From positions 1 to 44,176 of the forward strand of contig DAOUET010000028.1 of NCBI GenBank assembly GCA_034430155.1: a stretch of DNA of 44,176 bases. Direction: 5' to 3'. Each line of letters begins with the position of its first letter. Position 1 is the stretch's first letter. The notes beneath the pieces were generated by a model. It was not told the origin of the DNA and searched no databases. It was given only the letters and a program-made list of their open reading frames with translations. Below are positions 8,526-17,117 of this stretch, one piece after another. The translations under genes were made by a program, and so were the position numbers. Source of the DNA: DAOUET01 sp034430155. Lineage in GTDB: Bacteria; Chloroflexota; Anaerolineae; Anaerolineales; UBA4823.

Positions 8526-11054
8526 TCACCTGGCGATGCCATATCCGGGCAATTCTTCGATTTTTTCACCCACCTGCACTACGTGATAAGGCATCCAGGC
8601 TACCCCGAAAAGCTCGACTGAGACGTCCTTTTTGAAAGGCATGATGGGGATTTCGGTCATATCGTCGCTTATTTCGCTCCATTTTTGGTTGACCTGCTCA
8701 ATTGTCTCGCTTTTTTCCTTCTCCAGATCGGAGATCTGCTTCTTGTAAACCTCCAGGGCGTCAATCGACTCATCCACGTTAGCCTTGGCCTTCTCGGTCA
8801 TGCGGCGCTTCGAGAGTGAGGTGGATAGGCTGCGCCTCCGGCCTCCGAACAAACTGAGGATGTTCTCGGCGTGGGTGCCCAGCTCCTCCATTTTTCTTTG
8901 CGATAATTCGGTTTCATCCTCCCGGAGCTCTCGTTGTTCCTGCGCCATCCTTTCCTCTATGCGCTTGATTTTTTTATCAAAAGAATCCGAGGCCTTCTCC
9001 ATTTCAGCATCGCGCTCCTTGCGGGCTGTTTCAGAACACATCTGGCGAAATTCAGCCTGGGATACTTCAGGGCCTACATATATCTTAAGGCTCTCATTTG
9101 CCCTCACCGTCACGCTGGATGCCCTGTAAACCCAATCCTTGAAATCTTTACCTAAAGCACCCATGGTTTTTACGTCGGATAAGGGCGCCTCCAAAGGGGT
9201 GAAACGGGCGCGTGGGTCCGCTCCCTCATCCAGCTGCTGCTCAACAACGCCCTCCGCAGGGAAATCCTCCCAGCGTACCACCCCTCGCCGGTCTACTTCT
9301 TCTACCAGAGCAGTATGTCGCATCTCATAATCCAGGTTGTACTTGCGTTGTAAGAAGCGCACCTGTGCTTGAGCCAGCAGCACTGGACGGTAGATCAGCC
9401 CCTGGCCGACTGCCTCATCAGGATAATCATGTCCTACGGCCTTCATGGCCTGGGTAAAGGTCAGATTATTGGGCAGGAAATATTCCGCCACCCCGCTAGG
9501 GACCGCTGGGCGTGTGCTGGAGCCGATCATTGTGATGGTATCGCCGGCTTGGGAGGCAATTGGCTTACCAGTGGTAGCAGCAGCTCCCGCTTCTACTGGT
9601 TGAGTCACGGCGGTAGCCCCAACGCCAACACCCCCTCCTCCCTGATCTAGCGAGGCGCCCACCAGCTTGTTTAGCGCCGGCACCTGTGCGCGCGTCAAGG
9701 GACCCGCCAGGTAATTCATCGCCCAGCGTGTCTGGAACAACTGCGGGCCTTTCTCGTGCACATTGTGGGATAGAAAAACGCGTTTCCCCAACCCCGATAT
9801 CAACCGGTCGTACTCACTCCGATTCATGCCTGCATTCCCCGCGCTTTCCAGCCCATCCAACAGGCGCTGTTTATCCTGGTCAGTTTGCAGCTTGCCAATA
9901 AACCAGGTGCCGGCATTTGAGAGCGCTTTATAATCTACGTCCACCGGGTTCTGGGTGACGAGCACCTGGCCCACCCCAAAGGCGCGCGCCTGTTTCAGCA
10001 TACGCAACATGGGCTCCTTGGAGGGCGGGTTGGCAGTCGGCGGCAGATAGCCAAATATCTCATCAAAATAAACAACCGCTCTTAATGTTGAAGTACCGCT
10101 CTGAGTGCGCATCCAGGTCTCTACCTCTGAGTACAGCAACGTGATGAAGAACATCCGCTCTGCGTCATTTAAATGGGCGATATAGAATACGCTGTGTCGC
10201 ACCCGGCCATCTGGCGCGTAGAGCAGCTGCTTGATATCCAGCGGCTGGCCTTCGATCCAGGTCTGGAATGCTGGCGCTGCCAGGATATTGTTCAGCAACA
10301 TCGCCAGTTCAAAACGTTCTTTCTCCGGGAAGAAGGTATTCACATCGAAAACTCCCAACTTGGAGAAAGGTGGGTTTTGACTCTGCAGGATCAATTCACT
10401 CAGGTCCAGGTCGCGGCCTTGGCTCCAGGCGTTTTCAAAGATATTCGCCAGCAGGATGTGTTCGCGCGAACGAACCGGATCCACATTCTGCATACCGACC
10501 AAGCCTAGAATGGCTGTAACTGTGCCTGTGATCTTCCCGCGCAGTATCTCACGGTTTTCTTCCCAAGGGATGGGAGGCGCCTTTAAAGAAGCCAGGATGC
10601 TGACCGGTATTCCCGCATCCGACCCGGGTGTGTACACGGCGAAATGAGCGGCATTGCTTAAAGCTTCCAGCCGCTGCGGGTCAATACCCCATTTTTTCAG
10701 GCCATTGCGCCAGAGGGAAGCGGTATCGGCGGCTGCCTGCTCGACCGTTTTGCCTTCTCGACGGGCCTGGTCGGCATTCATCCAAGGTTGAAAATCCTGC
10801 GGCTCCAGGTTAGGGAAGTGCAAAAGCGTGTTGGTGATGTCCCCCTTAGGGTCAATCATCAATGCCGGGATGTTATTGAGGGCCGCCTCCTCCAGCAAAT
10901 CGATACATAATCCTGTTTTGCCGGAGCCTGTCATACCCACCACAACCGCATGGGTGTTCAGGTCATCGGGATCGTAAAGCAGCATCTGGTCGGTAGTCTC
11001 GCCCTTGGTAGGATCGAAAACATTTCCGAGGTAAAACTTGCCTGCTAGTTCCAT
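8526..11054 (-). CDS. HerA/DUF87-like ATP-binding protein with C-terminal coiled coil
   Basis: An 842-residue P-loop ATPase of the HerA/FtsK-like superfamily. Walker A is GMTGSGKTG near residues 40-48, preceded by HAVVV. Walker B is VVYFDEIFG near residue 328, with a following region (AFGVGQVLVTQNPVDVDYKALSNAGTW in two parts) typical of HerA-like arginine-finger and sensor segments. Residues about 690-800 are charged and predicted coiled coil, rich in Glu/Lys/Arg, which is not part of classical HerA. Relatives are annotated as DUF87/DUF853-type ATP-binding proteins and are not characterised. No NurA nuclease is adjacent, so a standard HerA-NurA resection role is not supported. GAAGGG lies about nine bases before the ATG. 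The gene leads the operon with tag. Confidence 0.82.
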   Translation of the reverse strand: MELAGKFYLGNVFDPTKGETTDQMLLYDPDDLNTHAVVVGMTGSGKTGLCIDLLEEAALNNIPALMIDPKGDITNTLLHFPNLEPQDFQPWMNADQARREGKTVEQAAADTASLWRNGLKKWGIDPQRLEALSNAAHFAVYTPGSDAGIPVSILASLKAPPIPWEENREILRGKITGTVTAILGLVGMQNVDPVRSREHILLANIFENAWSQGRDLDLSELILQSQNPPFSKLGVFDVNTFFPEKERFELAMLLNNILAAPAFQTWIEGQPLDIKQLLYAPDGRVRHSVFYIAHLNDAERMFFITLLYSEVETWMRTQSGTSTLRAVVYFDEIFGYLPPTANPPSKEPMLRMLKQARAFGVGQVLVTQNPVDVDYKALSNAGTWFIGKLQTDQDKQRLLDGLESAGNAGMNRSEYDRLISGLGKRVFLSHNVHEKGPQLFQTRWAMNYLAGPLTRAQVPALNKLVGASLDQGGGGVGVGATAVTQPVEAGAAATTGKPIASQAGDTITMIGSSTRPAVPSGVAEYFLPNNLTFTQAMKAVGHDYPDEAVGQGLIYRPVLLAQAQVRFLQRKYNLDYEMRHTALVEEVDRRGVVRWEDFPAEGVVEQQLDEGADPRARFTPLEAPLSDVKTMGALGKDFKDWVYRASSVTVRANESLKIYVGPEVSQAEFRQMCSETARKERDAEMEKASDSFDKKIKRIEERMAQEQRELREDETELSQRKMEELGTHAENILSLFGGRRRSLSTSLSKRRMTEKAKANVDESIDALEVYKKQISDLEKEKSETIEQVNQKWSEISDDMTEIPIMPFKKDVSVELFGVAWMPYHVVQVGEKIEELPGYGIAR

Positions 11055-11594
11055 AATCTACACCCTTCTCGATAAAGATAAAGGAATCTGGTAAAGGAAT
11101 CTGGTTATCTCTTTTCAGGAACGCGCTCGCTCGCCTATTAAAAATAGTCTGCTAGATTTTATCACCAGCATCATCGCCTACCATCAAATTGCCATCCGGA
11201 TCGCCATGCAGGTCCTCAGGACGTTTTAAAGAAATCCGATTCCTGATAGCCAACCACCAGCCAGACCTTTAAACACTCCTGGCTCCCTGGCTCGCAGGCA
11301 CATTCAAACCACATTGTAACCTATCGGCAGGCAAAGAACCTACGCCGCACCATACCAGGCTACAAACAGGACCCTGCCACATCACATTGAATATTTCATG
11401 CCGGTATAAACCGTCAAGCCCAATGGCGCCAAGTGAAGCTGCCTATCAACAAGGTTCGTCACCCAGTGGCAGGCCCACGACCCAACCGGCCTCTTGCGCT
11501 ACCTAGAGAGCTGACCATCAGGGCGTCTCGTCATTATGCCAGCCTCTTTCAGATCATCCGTCGTAATCGTTCCGGATGGCCTACCTCATCTTAC
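11055..11594. other. Intergenic region without a recognisable gene
   Basis: About 540 bases separate the ATPase start from the end of the phospholipase D-like gene. Open frames here are short or extend antisense into the PLD gene, with no family resemblance. The only structure I see is an exact 13-base tandem repeat (AAAGGAATCTGGT) at 11080-11092 and 11093-11105, just upstream of the ATPase. Confidence 0.6.
11080..11105. repeat. 13-base perfect tandem repeat
   Basis: AAAGGAATCTGGT is present twice head to tail, 26-51 bases upstream of the ATPase start codon. It may lie in that gene's leader or promoter. Function unknown. Confidence 0.85.
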
Positions 11595-12716
11595 CTATGG
11601 CTCGGCTTGATCAAAGATCTTCCTAAACTCTGCCAGGTATTGCGCGGCTATATCCGCATTATTAAGGATGAGGGTATTCTCATCATTACGCCCCTCGGCG
11701 CTGGTGGAAAAATTATACGAACCCGTGACGATGACCTGGTGATCGATGATGATCACCTTGTGATGCATATCATCCTGATTGCCATCCAGCCGTACCCTCA
11801 GGCCGTTTGATTTCAAGCGATCGTACTCACAGCCGCGGTTTGCATAGCATTGGCTCTTCTCAAAGACCCCCGAAACTATCACACCGTCCTGAGACCGCTC
11901 GAGCATAGCTGTGGCCAGGTCATCAGAAGTGAAAGCGTAAGCCAAAAAATCGATGCTCTCTTGCGCCTTTCCGATCAACTTGATCAAACTCGCAGCCGTG
12001 CCGTCTTCCGGCGAAAAATATACCCCCAGGGAGGTTCCATCAAGGGACAATTCGGGATAGGGCGTATTAGCAGGAGAACCCAAGCCAAAAAGGTTATCTC
12101 GGAACATTTCCTCAAATTCGCTCAGGTAGTCTTCAGCCAGCTGCGATGAACGGATTCTGATCAGGTTGTTATTATTCCGGTAAGCACCGTTAATCGTGAA
12201 GTTCATAGAACCGGTCCATACTTCCAGGTGGTCAATTACGACAAATTTATTATGCATCAAACCTTCTCGCAGGTCTCCCCGTACCGCGATGCCGCCCTGC
12301 ACCAGCGCCTGGATTTCCGGCCTATCCTGGTTATCGCTGTCTATAACCAGCCTCACTATCACACCCCCCCGATGGGCAGCCAGCAGGGCCTCCCGCAAAC
12401 TCCACAGGTCGAGATCATAGGCGGCCATGTCTACGCTCAAGCGGGCTGCTCTAATGGCCTCCACTAAAGGGGCGTCTGGCCCGCCGCGCAACGTCCTGGC
12501 TTCCGCTCCCTCGGGATTGCTGAAATAAATGCTGTACCAGCTAACCGAGCTATCTGGCCAGGAAGCTCCTTGGGCCACCTGCCTGGCCTCTCTATTTGCA
12601 CCCCAAAAACCTCTACCTGTGACTGCGCTATAAGTCAGAGCAATCAAAGTCAGCACCAGCACGACCATGGCCGCCAGGGATGTTTTGCCAATGGGATTGG
12701 ATTTGGCATCAGGCAT
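11595..12716 (-). CDS. Phospholipase D-like protein with two HKD motifs, membrane-anchored
   Basis: A 373-residue PLD-superfamily protein. A single membrane helix (about residues 12-33) precedes the catalytic region, so the enzyme is probably held outside the membrane. Both HxKxxxxD motifs are complete: H155/K157/D162 in HNKFVVID and H318/K320/D325 in HHKVIIID, each followed by TGSxNF, as in PLD nucleases and cardiolipin-synthase-like enzymes. At this size, with short motif surroundings, it resembles Nuc/endonuclease-type PLDs more than cardiolipin synthase. Substrate (nucleic acid or phospholipid) is undecided. The gene starts 83 bases after the zinc-ribbon trio, so read-through from that operon is possible. 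No clear ribosome binding site is seen. Confidence 0.85.
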   Translation of the reverse strand: MPDAKSNPIGKTSLAAMVVLVLTLIALTYSAVTGRGFWGANREARQVAQGASWPDSSVSWYSIYFSNPEGAEARTLRGGPDAPLVEAIRAARLSVDMAAYDLDLWSLREALLAAHRGGVIVRLVIDSDNQDRPEIQALVQGGIAVRGDLREGLMHNKFVVIDHLEVWTGSMNFTINGAYRNNNNLIRIRSSQLAEDYLSEFEEMFRDNLFGLGSPANTPYPELSLDGTSLGVYFSPEDGTAASLIKLIGKAQESIDFLAYAFTSDDLATAMLERSQDGVIVSGVFEKSQCYANRGCEYDRLKSNGLRVRLDGNQDDMHHKVIIIDHQVIVTGSYNFSTSAEGRNDENTLILNNADIAAQYLAEFRKIFDQAEP

Positions 12717-12747
12717 AGATCAAGGAATTTATAAAGCACCCATGTCC

Positions 12748-12772
12748 TGGGTTATTCAAAAGGGATAACCCA
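12748..12772. other. Inverted repeat between the zinc-ribbon operon and the PLD-like gene
   Basis: TGGGTTAT at 12748-12755 and ATAACCCA at 12765-12772 form an 8-base perfect stem with a 9-base loop. No U tract follows on either strand, so it is not a classical intrinsic terminator. It might be a processing or regulatory hairpin in the leader of the PLD-like gene. Confidence 0.5.
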
Positions 12773-12799
12773 CCACGCTTAGGTACTATTGAGGCTTGA

Positions 12800-13345
12800 T
12801 CAATCAGGCAGCACCCACAGAACTGGCGTTTCCAATTTCAGAGAGACCTGGATAGTTTTCAGTTTATCTTTTCGTTCAGCTTCTATCGCCAGAACGATAA
12901 ACTCAACTATGGCGGGTAAATCTCCCGGTGCCAGGGTGACGGACTCGAAAGGAACGCTGGTATCCTCTTTCAAATCCGGGGGATGTATTAACAAATTGGT
13001 GCCTAATTCTAAAAGCGTGTCCAAGGGGCTGCTAAAAGCCGGGACGAAAAATCGCTTGGGTTCACCCCAAAATCGGTCCGCTTCCCGGTTTTTCTTACCC
13101 CAGGTTCCGTAAGTGTCCCTTTCCAGGCTGACTTGCCCGTCAACTACCCAATAAGGCCTTCCCTTGGTGTCAGGGGCAACACCAGCCACATATCTCACTT
13201 CCAACGCCGCAAGACCCTGCGCTTCATCAAGCAGTAGACCCTGGCCACATTGTTTGCAGACCCAGGCGACTTCATCCACCTGGGCGGGTACCGGTGTTTC
13301 ACAGCGCAGGCAGCGCAAAGGGACCAGTTCAATCGGCTCTGTCAC
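12800..13345 (-). CDS. Zinc-ribbon protein, third gene of an uncharacterised trio
   Basis: A soluble 181-residue protein of unknown function. Near the N-terminus four cysteines are arranged CxxC (CLRC) and CxxC (CKQC), a zinc-ribbon knuckle pair about 20 residues apart. The rest has no recognised fold. A segment GRPYWVVDGQVSL loosely recalls the VPLY/YPLW segments of its two upstream neighbours. The start is GTG, and its first four bases (GTGA) contain the stop of the upstream gene, so translation is probably coupled. No membrane helix is seen, unlike the two partners. It is the last gene of the trio. Confidence 0.75.
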   Translation of the reverse strand: MTEPIELVPLRCLRCETPVPAQVDEVAWVCKQCGQGLLLDEAQGLAALEVRYVAGVAPDTKGRPYWVVDGQVSLERDTYGTWGKKNREADRFWGEPKRFFVPAFSSPLDTLLELGTNLLIHPPDLKEDTSVPFESVTLAPGDLPAIVEFIVLAIEAERKDKLKTIQVSLKLETPVLWVLPD

Positions 13346-14379
13346 GAAATCACCTCTCGCGCCCGGTAAGTGCCTTTTTCTTTACGGCGCGTCCGGTGCC
13401 GCCTCTTATCGATACGGCGCCGGAATTCGTATTGCTCACCATATCGAAATTTTCGGTAAGCGGCTCGCATGATCCCGATTCCCACTCCAATTACCACCAA
13501 TCCCCCTACGATAAACCCAAAAACGTCATCACCGCTGGATGAAGAACCGAGGTAAAAAGCCAGAGCCGAGCCATCCACCGCCACTAGGGCACCTAGAGCC
13601 ATCCCCCCCACCAGAATCGCCGCCCGGTAGACGGTACTGCCCGGAGCCTTACCGTAAAGTACCTGGCCCGAGTAACCATCCACCACCACCTGGAAGGAGC
13701 GTCCCCGATAGAGATACTTGGTCACCCAAAGGGGATAATAAACCAACCCCATTCGCTGGCGGGTGAAACGAACCACTGCTTGAGAAATCCGGTCTAGGTT
13801 AGCCGTTTTATGCAGGCGTTCTTGGAAATCTGCTTCGGCTGAGGCTTTGGCATCGCTGAGAGAACCAATTGGCTCAAAAACCAACCCCTCTAAATGCAAT
13901 TTATCAGCGTCGAAGGCTTCCAGCGGTTGCTCCTTCAGCAGCACCCTATCAACCCCAAACTCGCCCACGTCACAGGCAGCCCCATTCCAGACCATCTCCT
14001 CAACGATCTTGATTTCACGCGGCTCATAGTGCCGGTCATCTCCACTGCCCACCTCTTCTTCTCCAAAGAACCATCCCAGCACCCTTGCCCAGGTGGTCCA
14101 AAAAGGCAGATAGACCGCCAGAGTTTCCTCCAAATGAACCTGTTTCGAAATCCCACCGGCAATTGCGCGGCTGCTCTTCAGAAACTGCTCCCAGGCGAAC
14201 TGGGCGCCACCCCGGTCTACCCGTTGCGGGACTTGATAACGACTCAAGCCTCGTTCACCTCGCACCATTGAACGCATTTCGCAATAAGGGCATCGGACGA
14301 TCAACTGGCCTTCAGTGATAGGTACCACCCCACCGCAGTTTGGGCATGCCAGTCCGTGGACAGAATCGCGCTCGTTCAT
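13342..14379 (-). CDS. Zinc-ribbon membrane protein, second gene of the trio
   Basis: A 345-residue protein of unknown function. An N-terminal zinc ribbon (CPNCGG ... CPYC, about residues 12-33) is followed by a soluble region with YLPFWTTWARV and YYPLWVTKYLYRG, then VVVDGYSGQVLYG, two to three membrane helices (about 245-300) and a very basic cytoplasmic tail rich in RRR/KRR. The frame is open to 14520, but the ATG at 14379 directly precedes the zinc ribbon, and a purine-rich GGCGGCAAAGG is nearby. The ATGA overlap with the upstream gene and the GTGA overlap downstream show tight translational coupling. The PLW ... DG.TG.V pattern is shared with the first gene, so they are paralogues. Confidence 0.8.
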   Translation of the reverse strand: MNERDSVHGLACPNCGGVVPITEGQLIVRCPYCEMRSMVRGERGLSRYQVPQRVDRGGAQFAWEQFLKSSRAIAGGISKQVHLEETLAVYLPFWTTWARVLGWFFGEEEVGSGDDRHYEPREIKIVEEMVWNGAACDVGEFGVDRVLLKEQPLEAFDADKLHLEGLVFEPIGSLSDAKASAEADFQERLHKTANLDRISQAVVRFTRQRMGLVYYPLWVTKYLYRGRSFQVVVDGYSGQVLYGKAPGSTVYRAAILVGGMALGALVAVDGSALAFYLGSSSSGDDVFGFIVGGLVVIGVGIGIMRAAYRKFRYGEQYEFRRRIDKRRHRTRRKEKGTYRAREVIS

Positions 14380-15185
14380 ACCTTTGCCGCCACCCAGGCT
14401 CCCAGTGCGAACAACCCCACGGACACCAATGCTCCCACTCCAAAACAGGCTAACAAACCGATGGCTAATCCCTGCCCTCTGGCAGTCAAAGCGCCTATCA
14501 CCGGAAAGGTTGCCAGGCACAAAAACACGCCGCCCGTTATGATCGCAGTCATTTTGTAAGGGGCCTCTTCCTTTGCCGGGAAGATGTTGGCAAACACCCC
14601 GCCGGTCCCGCCTTCGATAATGGCTGTGTAAAGCTCTCCTTGATAAGAATACTTTATGGTGTAGAGGGGCACATGCACCAGGGCGCGCTCGCTCACCTCT
14701 TCCTGGGGGATCTGGCGGTCCGCGAGCCAGCTCAGTGCAGTCTGCAAAGGCACATTCGGTTGGCGCGCCTTTTCGTTCAAGCTCTCTTCGTATTTACGCA
14801 GATCCCCGGCTGGCAGTTTCAGGTGTTTGATCTCACTTACCGAGGTACCCGCCGCCGGTTCCAGTAAGATTTGCTCCTCTCCATTTGAGCGGCGGCGTTT
14901 GAAATACCACAATGGGAAATACTCAAATGACTGGCTCACGATTTGGGCTTTCTTATCCAGATCCTTAACCGTTTGGTTGCCTGCCATCCAGCGCGCCAGT
15001 GAGGTACCCGCCTCCTCATCGTTGATGGTGGGCGCTAGATACCAGTGGAAGACGACCTGAGACTTATCAAGATAAACCGTGAAACTACAATAAGGGCATG
15101 TTAGAAAAACCTCACCCTCATCAGGGTGCAACTCACCGCCGCATTGGGTGCAATGAATCGATACATCCGGGGACTGGTCACTCAT
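14376..15185 (-). CDS. Zinc-ribbon membrane protein, first gene of the trio
   Basis: A 269-residue protein of unknown function. A zinc ribbon (CTQCGG ... CPYC, residues about 12-33) is followed by a soluble region containing YFPLWYFKRR and, later, HVPLYTIKYSYQGELY and IIEGGTGGVFANIF. Two hydrophobic helices close the C-terminus (about 212-265). It resembles the second gene in ribbon, middle motifs and terminal helices, so the two arose by duplication. Such ribbons are often wrongly annotated as PriA-like or TFIIB-like; there is no helicase or transcription-factor domain here. No ribosome binding site precedes the ATG. TATAAT lies six bases upstream, a leaderless arrangement. It heads the operon. 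Confidence 0.8.
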   Translation of the reverse strand: MSDQSPDVSIHCTQCGGELHPDEGEVFLTCPYCSFTVYLDKSQVVFHWYLAPTINDEEAGTSLARWMAGNQTVKDLDKKAQIVSQSFEYFPLWYFKRRRSNGEEQILLEPAAGTSVSEIKHLKLPAGDLRKYEESLNEKARQPNVPLQTALSWLADRQIPQEEVSERALVHVPLYTIKYSYQGELYTAIIEGGTGGVFANIFPAKEEAPYKMTAIITGGVFLCLATFPVIGALTARGQGLAIGLLACFGVGALVSVGLFALGAWVAAKV

Positions 15186-15191
15186 ATTCCA

Positions 15192-15197
15192 ATTATA
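15192..15197 (-). promoter_or_regulatory. -10 TATAAT six bases before the ATG of the zinc-ribbon operon
   Basis: On the minus strand a perfect TATAAT is followed by TGGAAT and the ATG at 15185. Transcription would start at or next to the start codon. No ribosome binding site is present. Confidence 0.6.
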
Positions 15198-15321
15198 GCA
15201 ACCTCACCGGAAAAACGCTATAAAAAGACGGTATTTCTCCGAATCACTCGTCACGTTTTCATATCCACCAGATCATTACCGCCATCCATAAGGAGCCATC
15301 CCCATCCCATCAATTCACTTC

Positions 15322-16539
15322 TCATCCCACCTCTGCTGGAAGACAGATCACCACAATCGGCTTACCGCGTAAATGGGTCAGGAAAACGACCCTTTCCCCA
15401 TCCCCTTCTAACCGTAAATCTCGAATTAGCGCTTCGGGCTGCAGCGGCGAGCCCCTTTTCTTCACAACAACCCGGCCGATGCTTCTTTCGCGCAGGTAAG
15501 TTCGCAGCCTTTTCAAGCCAAAGGGGAACCAGTCTTCGATCACCCAACCTCTGGCGAACGGCGTGGCTGTCTCTTTAACCGCGGTCAGGTAAGCGATGTC
15601 GGCATCCAATTGAGCAGCTTGTAATCGAACTCCCAAAGGTCCGACCAGCCCTGCCCGGATAATGGCCGGGTCGGGCTCGTATAAGAACGCCTGCGGTTCG
15701 CTGAGAGGTACTAGCCTTTTTCTCCCAGGGCCTGTTCTCGTGGCACTTCCCGGAAACTCTCGAGAGTCGAGCGTATGAGCGCCGGGCAGCACGGTCGCTC
15801 GACGCTGGCAGGTCTTCAACGGGCCAAACCACAGCAGGGCTTCTTTCAGTCCGCCACCTAAAGAGATGAATTCCACTTCAGCGTCGTATGCAACGATCTG
15901 CTCGAAACGCACGCCTGGGGAGATCTTTACACCTATTGCGGGAAAGCGTGGCAACCACCTCTGCACCACCTGTAGAGGTGGCATATAGCTCCCTACTGAG
16001 CTAATTCGCTTGCCGTCCCTGCGCCGAGAGGGGTCAAAGAACAAGGCCAGATCTGGGGATGGGTAGAGCGGTAATGAGGCAGTCAGGTCCGCTTGCAGCA
16101 AGGTTACCCGCTCCATCAGATTGAGCGCCTCCAGGTTTGCCCGCGCCATGGCCAGCCGTAATGGGTCCAGATCGATGCCCACCGTCAGCGCAACCTTTGC
16201 CAGAGATATTGTATCCCCTCCGAGGGAACATGCCAGGTCCGCCAGGCGTTTAAAAGGGCGGTAGCGCCTGACCCGGTAAGAGGATACTTCATGAGAGCTG
16301 GCCTGTTCGAGCGCCTGGCGCGTGAAATACATGCGATCTGCCCAGGGGAACTTCTCGGAGGCCTCAGACCGCAAGATAGCGATCTCCAGTGCTAGGCGGG
16401 CCAATTCGCGCGGGTATTGCCGAGCAACCCTCTGAAAGTGACCCAAGAAATCGGTCTCCCGGGGAGCCAGCTTCTCCGCGAATTCAAGGGCTTCTTGACC
16501 CGTAGTGGTCTGCAGCAGGCGGAATGTACTGAGATCCAT
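15322..16539 (-). CDS. Class I SAM-dependent methyltransferase with THUMP-like C-terminal domain
   Basis: A 405-residue protein. The central Rossmann methyltransferase begins with LADLACSLGGDTISLA (motif I) and continues with VGIDLDPLRLAMARANLEA (motif II). FFDPSRR is in the motif IV position. The C-terminal 70 residues (GRVVVKKRG ... FLTHLRGKPIVVIC) match the THUMP-like domain seen in this bacterial family. Members are presumed nucleic-acid methyltransferases but the target is not established. A TTG start nine bases upstream (16548) is possible. I prefer the ATG at 16539 because TAAAAT lies eight bases before it, matching the leaderless pattern of other genes here. The gene appears to be a single transcription unit. 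Confidence 0.85.
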   Translation of the reverse strand: MDLSTFRLLQTTTGQEALEFAEKLAPRETDFLGHFQRVARQYPRELARLALEIAILRSEASEKFPWADRMYFTRQALEQASSHEVSSYRVRRYRPFKRLADLACSLGGDTISLAKVALTVGIDLDPLRLAMARANLEALNLMERVTLLQADLTASLPLYPSPDLALFFDPSRRRDGKRISSVGSYMPPLQVVQRWLPRFPAIGVKISPGVRFEQIVAYDAEVEFISLGGGLKEALLWFGPLKTCQRRATVLPGAHTLDSREFPGSATRTGPGRKRLVPLSEPQAFLYEPDPAIIRAGLVGPLGVRLQAAQLDADIAYLTAVKETATPFARGWVIEDWFPFGLKRLRTYLRERSIGRVVVKKRGSPLQPEALIRDLRLEGDGERVVFLTHLRGKPIVVICLPAEVG

Positions 16540-16547
16540 TTCCCCCA

Positions 16548-16553
16548 ATTTTA
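16548..16553 (-). promoter_or_regulatory. -10-like TAAAAT eight bases before the methyltransferase ATG
   Basis: On the minus strand TAAAAT is followed by TGGGGGAA and the ATG at 16539. The G run is too close to the ATG to be a good ribosome binding site, so a leaderless or near-leaderless mRNA is likely. Confidence 0.4.
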
Positions 16554-17117
16554 GCAGGAGAGGGGGTGATGCCCAAGCTAAATTGCCTCAAAGTGGACAC
16601 TTTGAGGCAAGAACTCCTACTGCTCCAGATGAATCCCCTAGATCTTCTCGGGTAGAGGGGGTTGTGACCCAGCTAAATGATCTCTTACCCCCATAACCAC
16701 ATCACTGCCGATCATACTCAAGAGTGCTGTCTAGCTGGTTGTTCAGGTACAGTTCGACCTTGTATTTCCCGGCTGGTCATTTGCTGTCGCTTATCCAGGG
16801 CTCCCTGATTGCGATCTCCTTTCCAGGACATCCACGCTTGGAATGTAAGATAAACCCGGAATCCTTAGGAATCATAAGCGCCTCCATCTCTCGTTGTCCT
16901 GACGACTCATCAGAACGACATTCTGGCAGAGGCAGAAAAAAACATTCCATAATTATTTGACAAATGCATTTGGTGACTCCACCAAAGTTTGCCCACCGTT
17001 ATGTTCCTTGGCTGGATATAGCAGCCCAATAGGGGTGCTGCTGAGCTTAAGCAACCACTTGACCAGATCCTTGTACGCTTCGCCGCGTTGAGAATCGCTA
17101 CCGCAGATTGAATCCCC
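16549..17117. other. Intergenic region with hairpin and imperfect direct repeats, no gene seen
   Basis: About 570 bases between the FAD oxidoreductase end and the methyltransferase start. A 78-codon open frame on the plus strand (16724-16960) has no recognisable motif or ribosome binding site. Imperfect 27-base direct repeats sharing AGAGGGGGT and GCTAAAT lie at 16559-16585 and 16654-16680. A strong hairpin sits at 16583-16610. Confidence 0.6.
16583..16610. other. Perfect 13-base inverted repeat upstream of the methyltransferase
   Basis: TTGCCTCAAAGTG at 16583-16595 is the exact reverse complement of CACTTTGAGGCAA at 16598-16610, with two bases (GA) between. As RNA it would form a stem of about 12 pairs with a 4-base loop. 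No U tract follows on either strand. It is about 30 bases upstream of the methyltransferase -10-like box, so it could be an operator as well as a hairpin. Confidence 0.75.

Noticed and set aside
11433..11810. 125-codon plus-strand open frame
   Set aside because: More than half is antisense to the PLD-like gene, whose two HKD motifs show that the minus strand is the coding one.
12800..15185. PriA-like helicase or TFIIB annotation for the zinc-ribbon trio
   Set aside because: Only the short zinc ribbon resembles those proteins; there is no helicase, cyclin-fold or DNA-binding domain.
16724..16960. 78-codon open frame in the plus strand
   Set aside because: No ribosome binding site, no recognisable motif, and it crosses a region with no other coding character.
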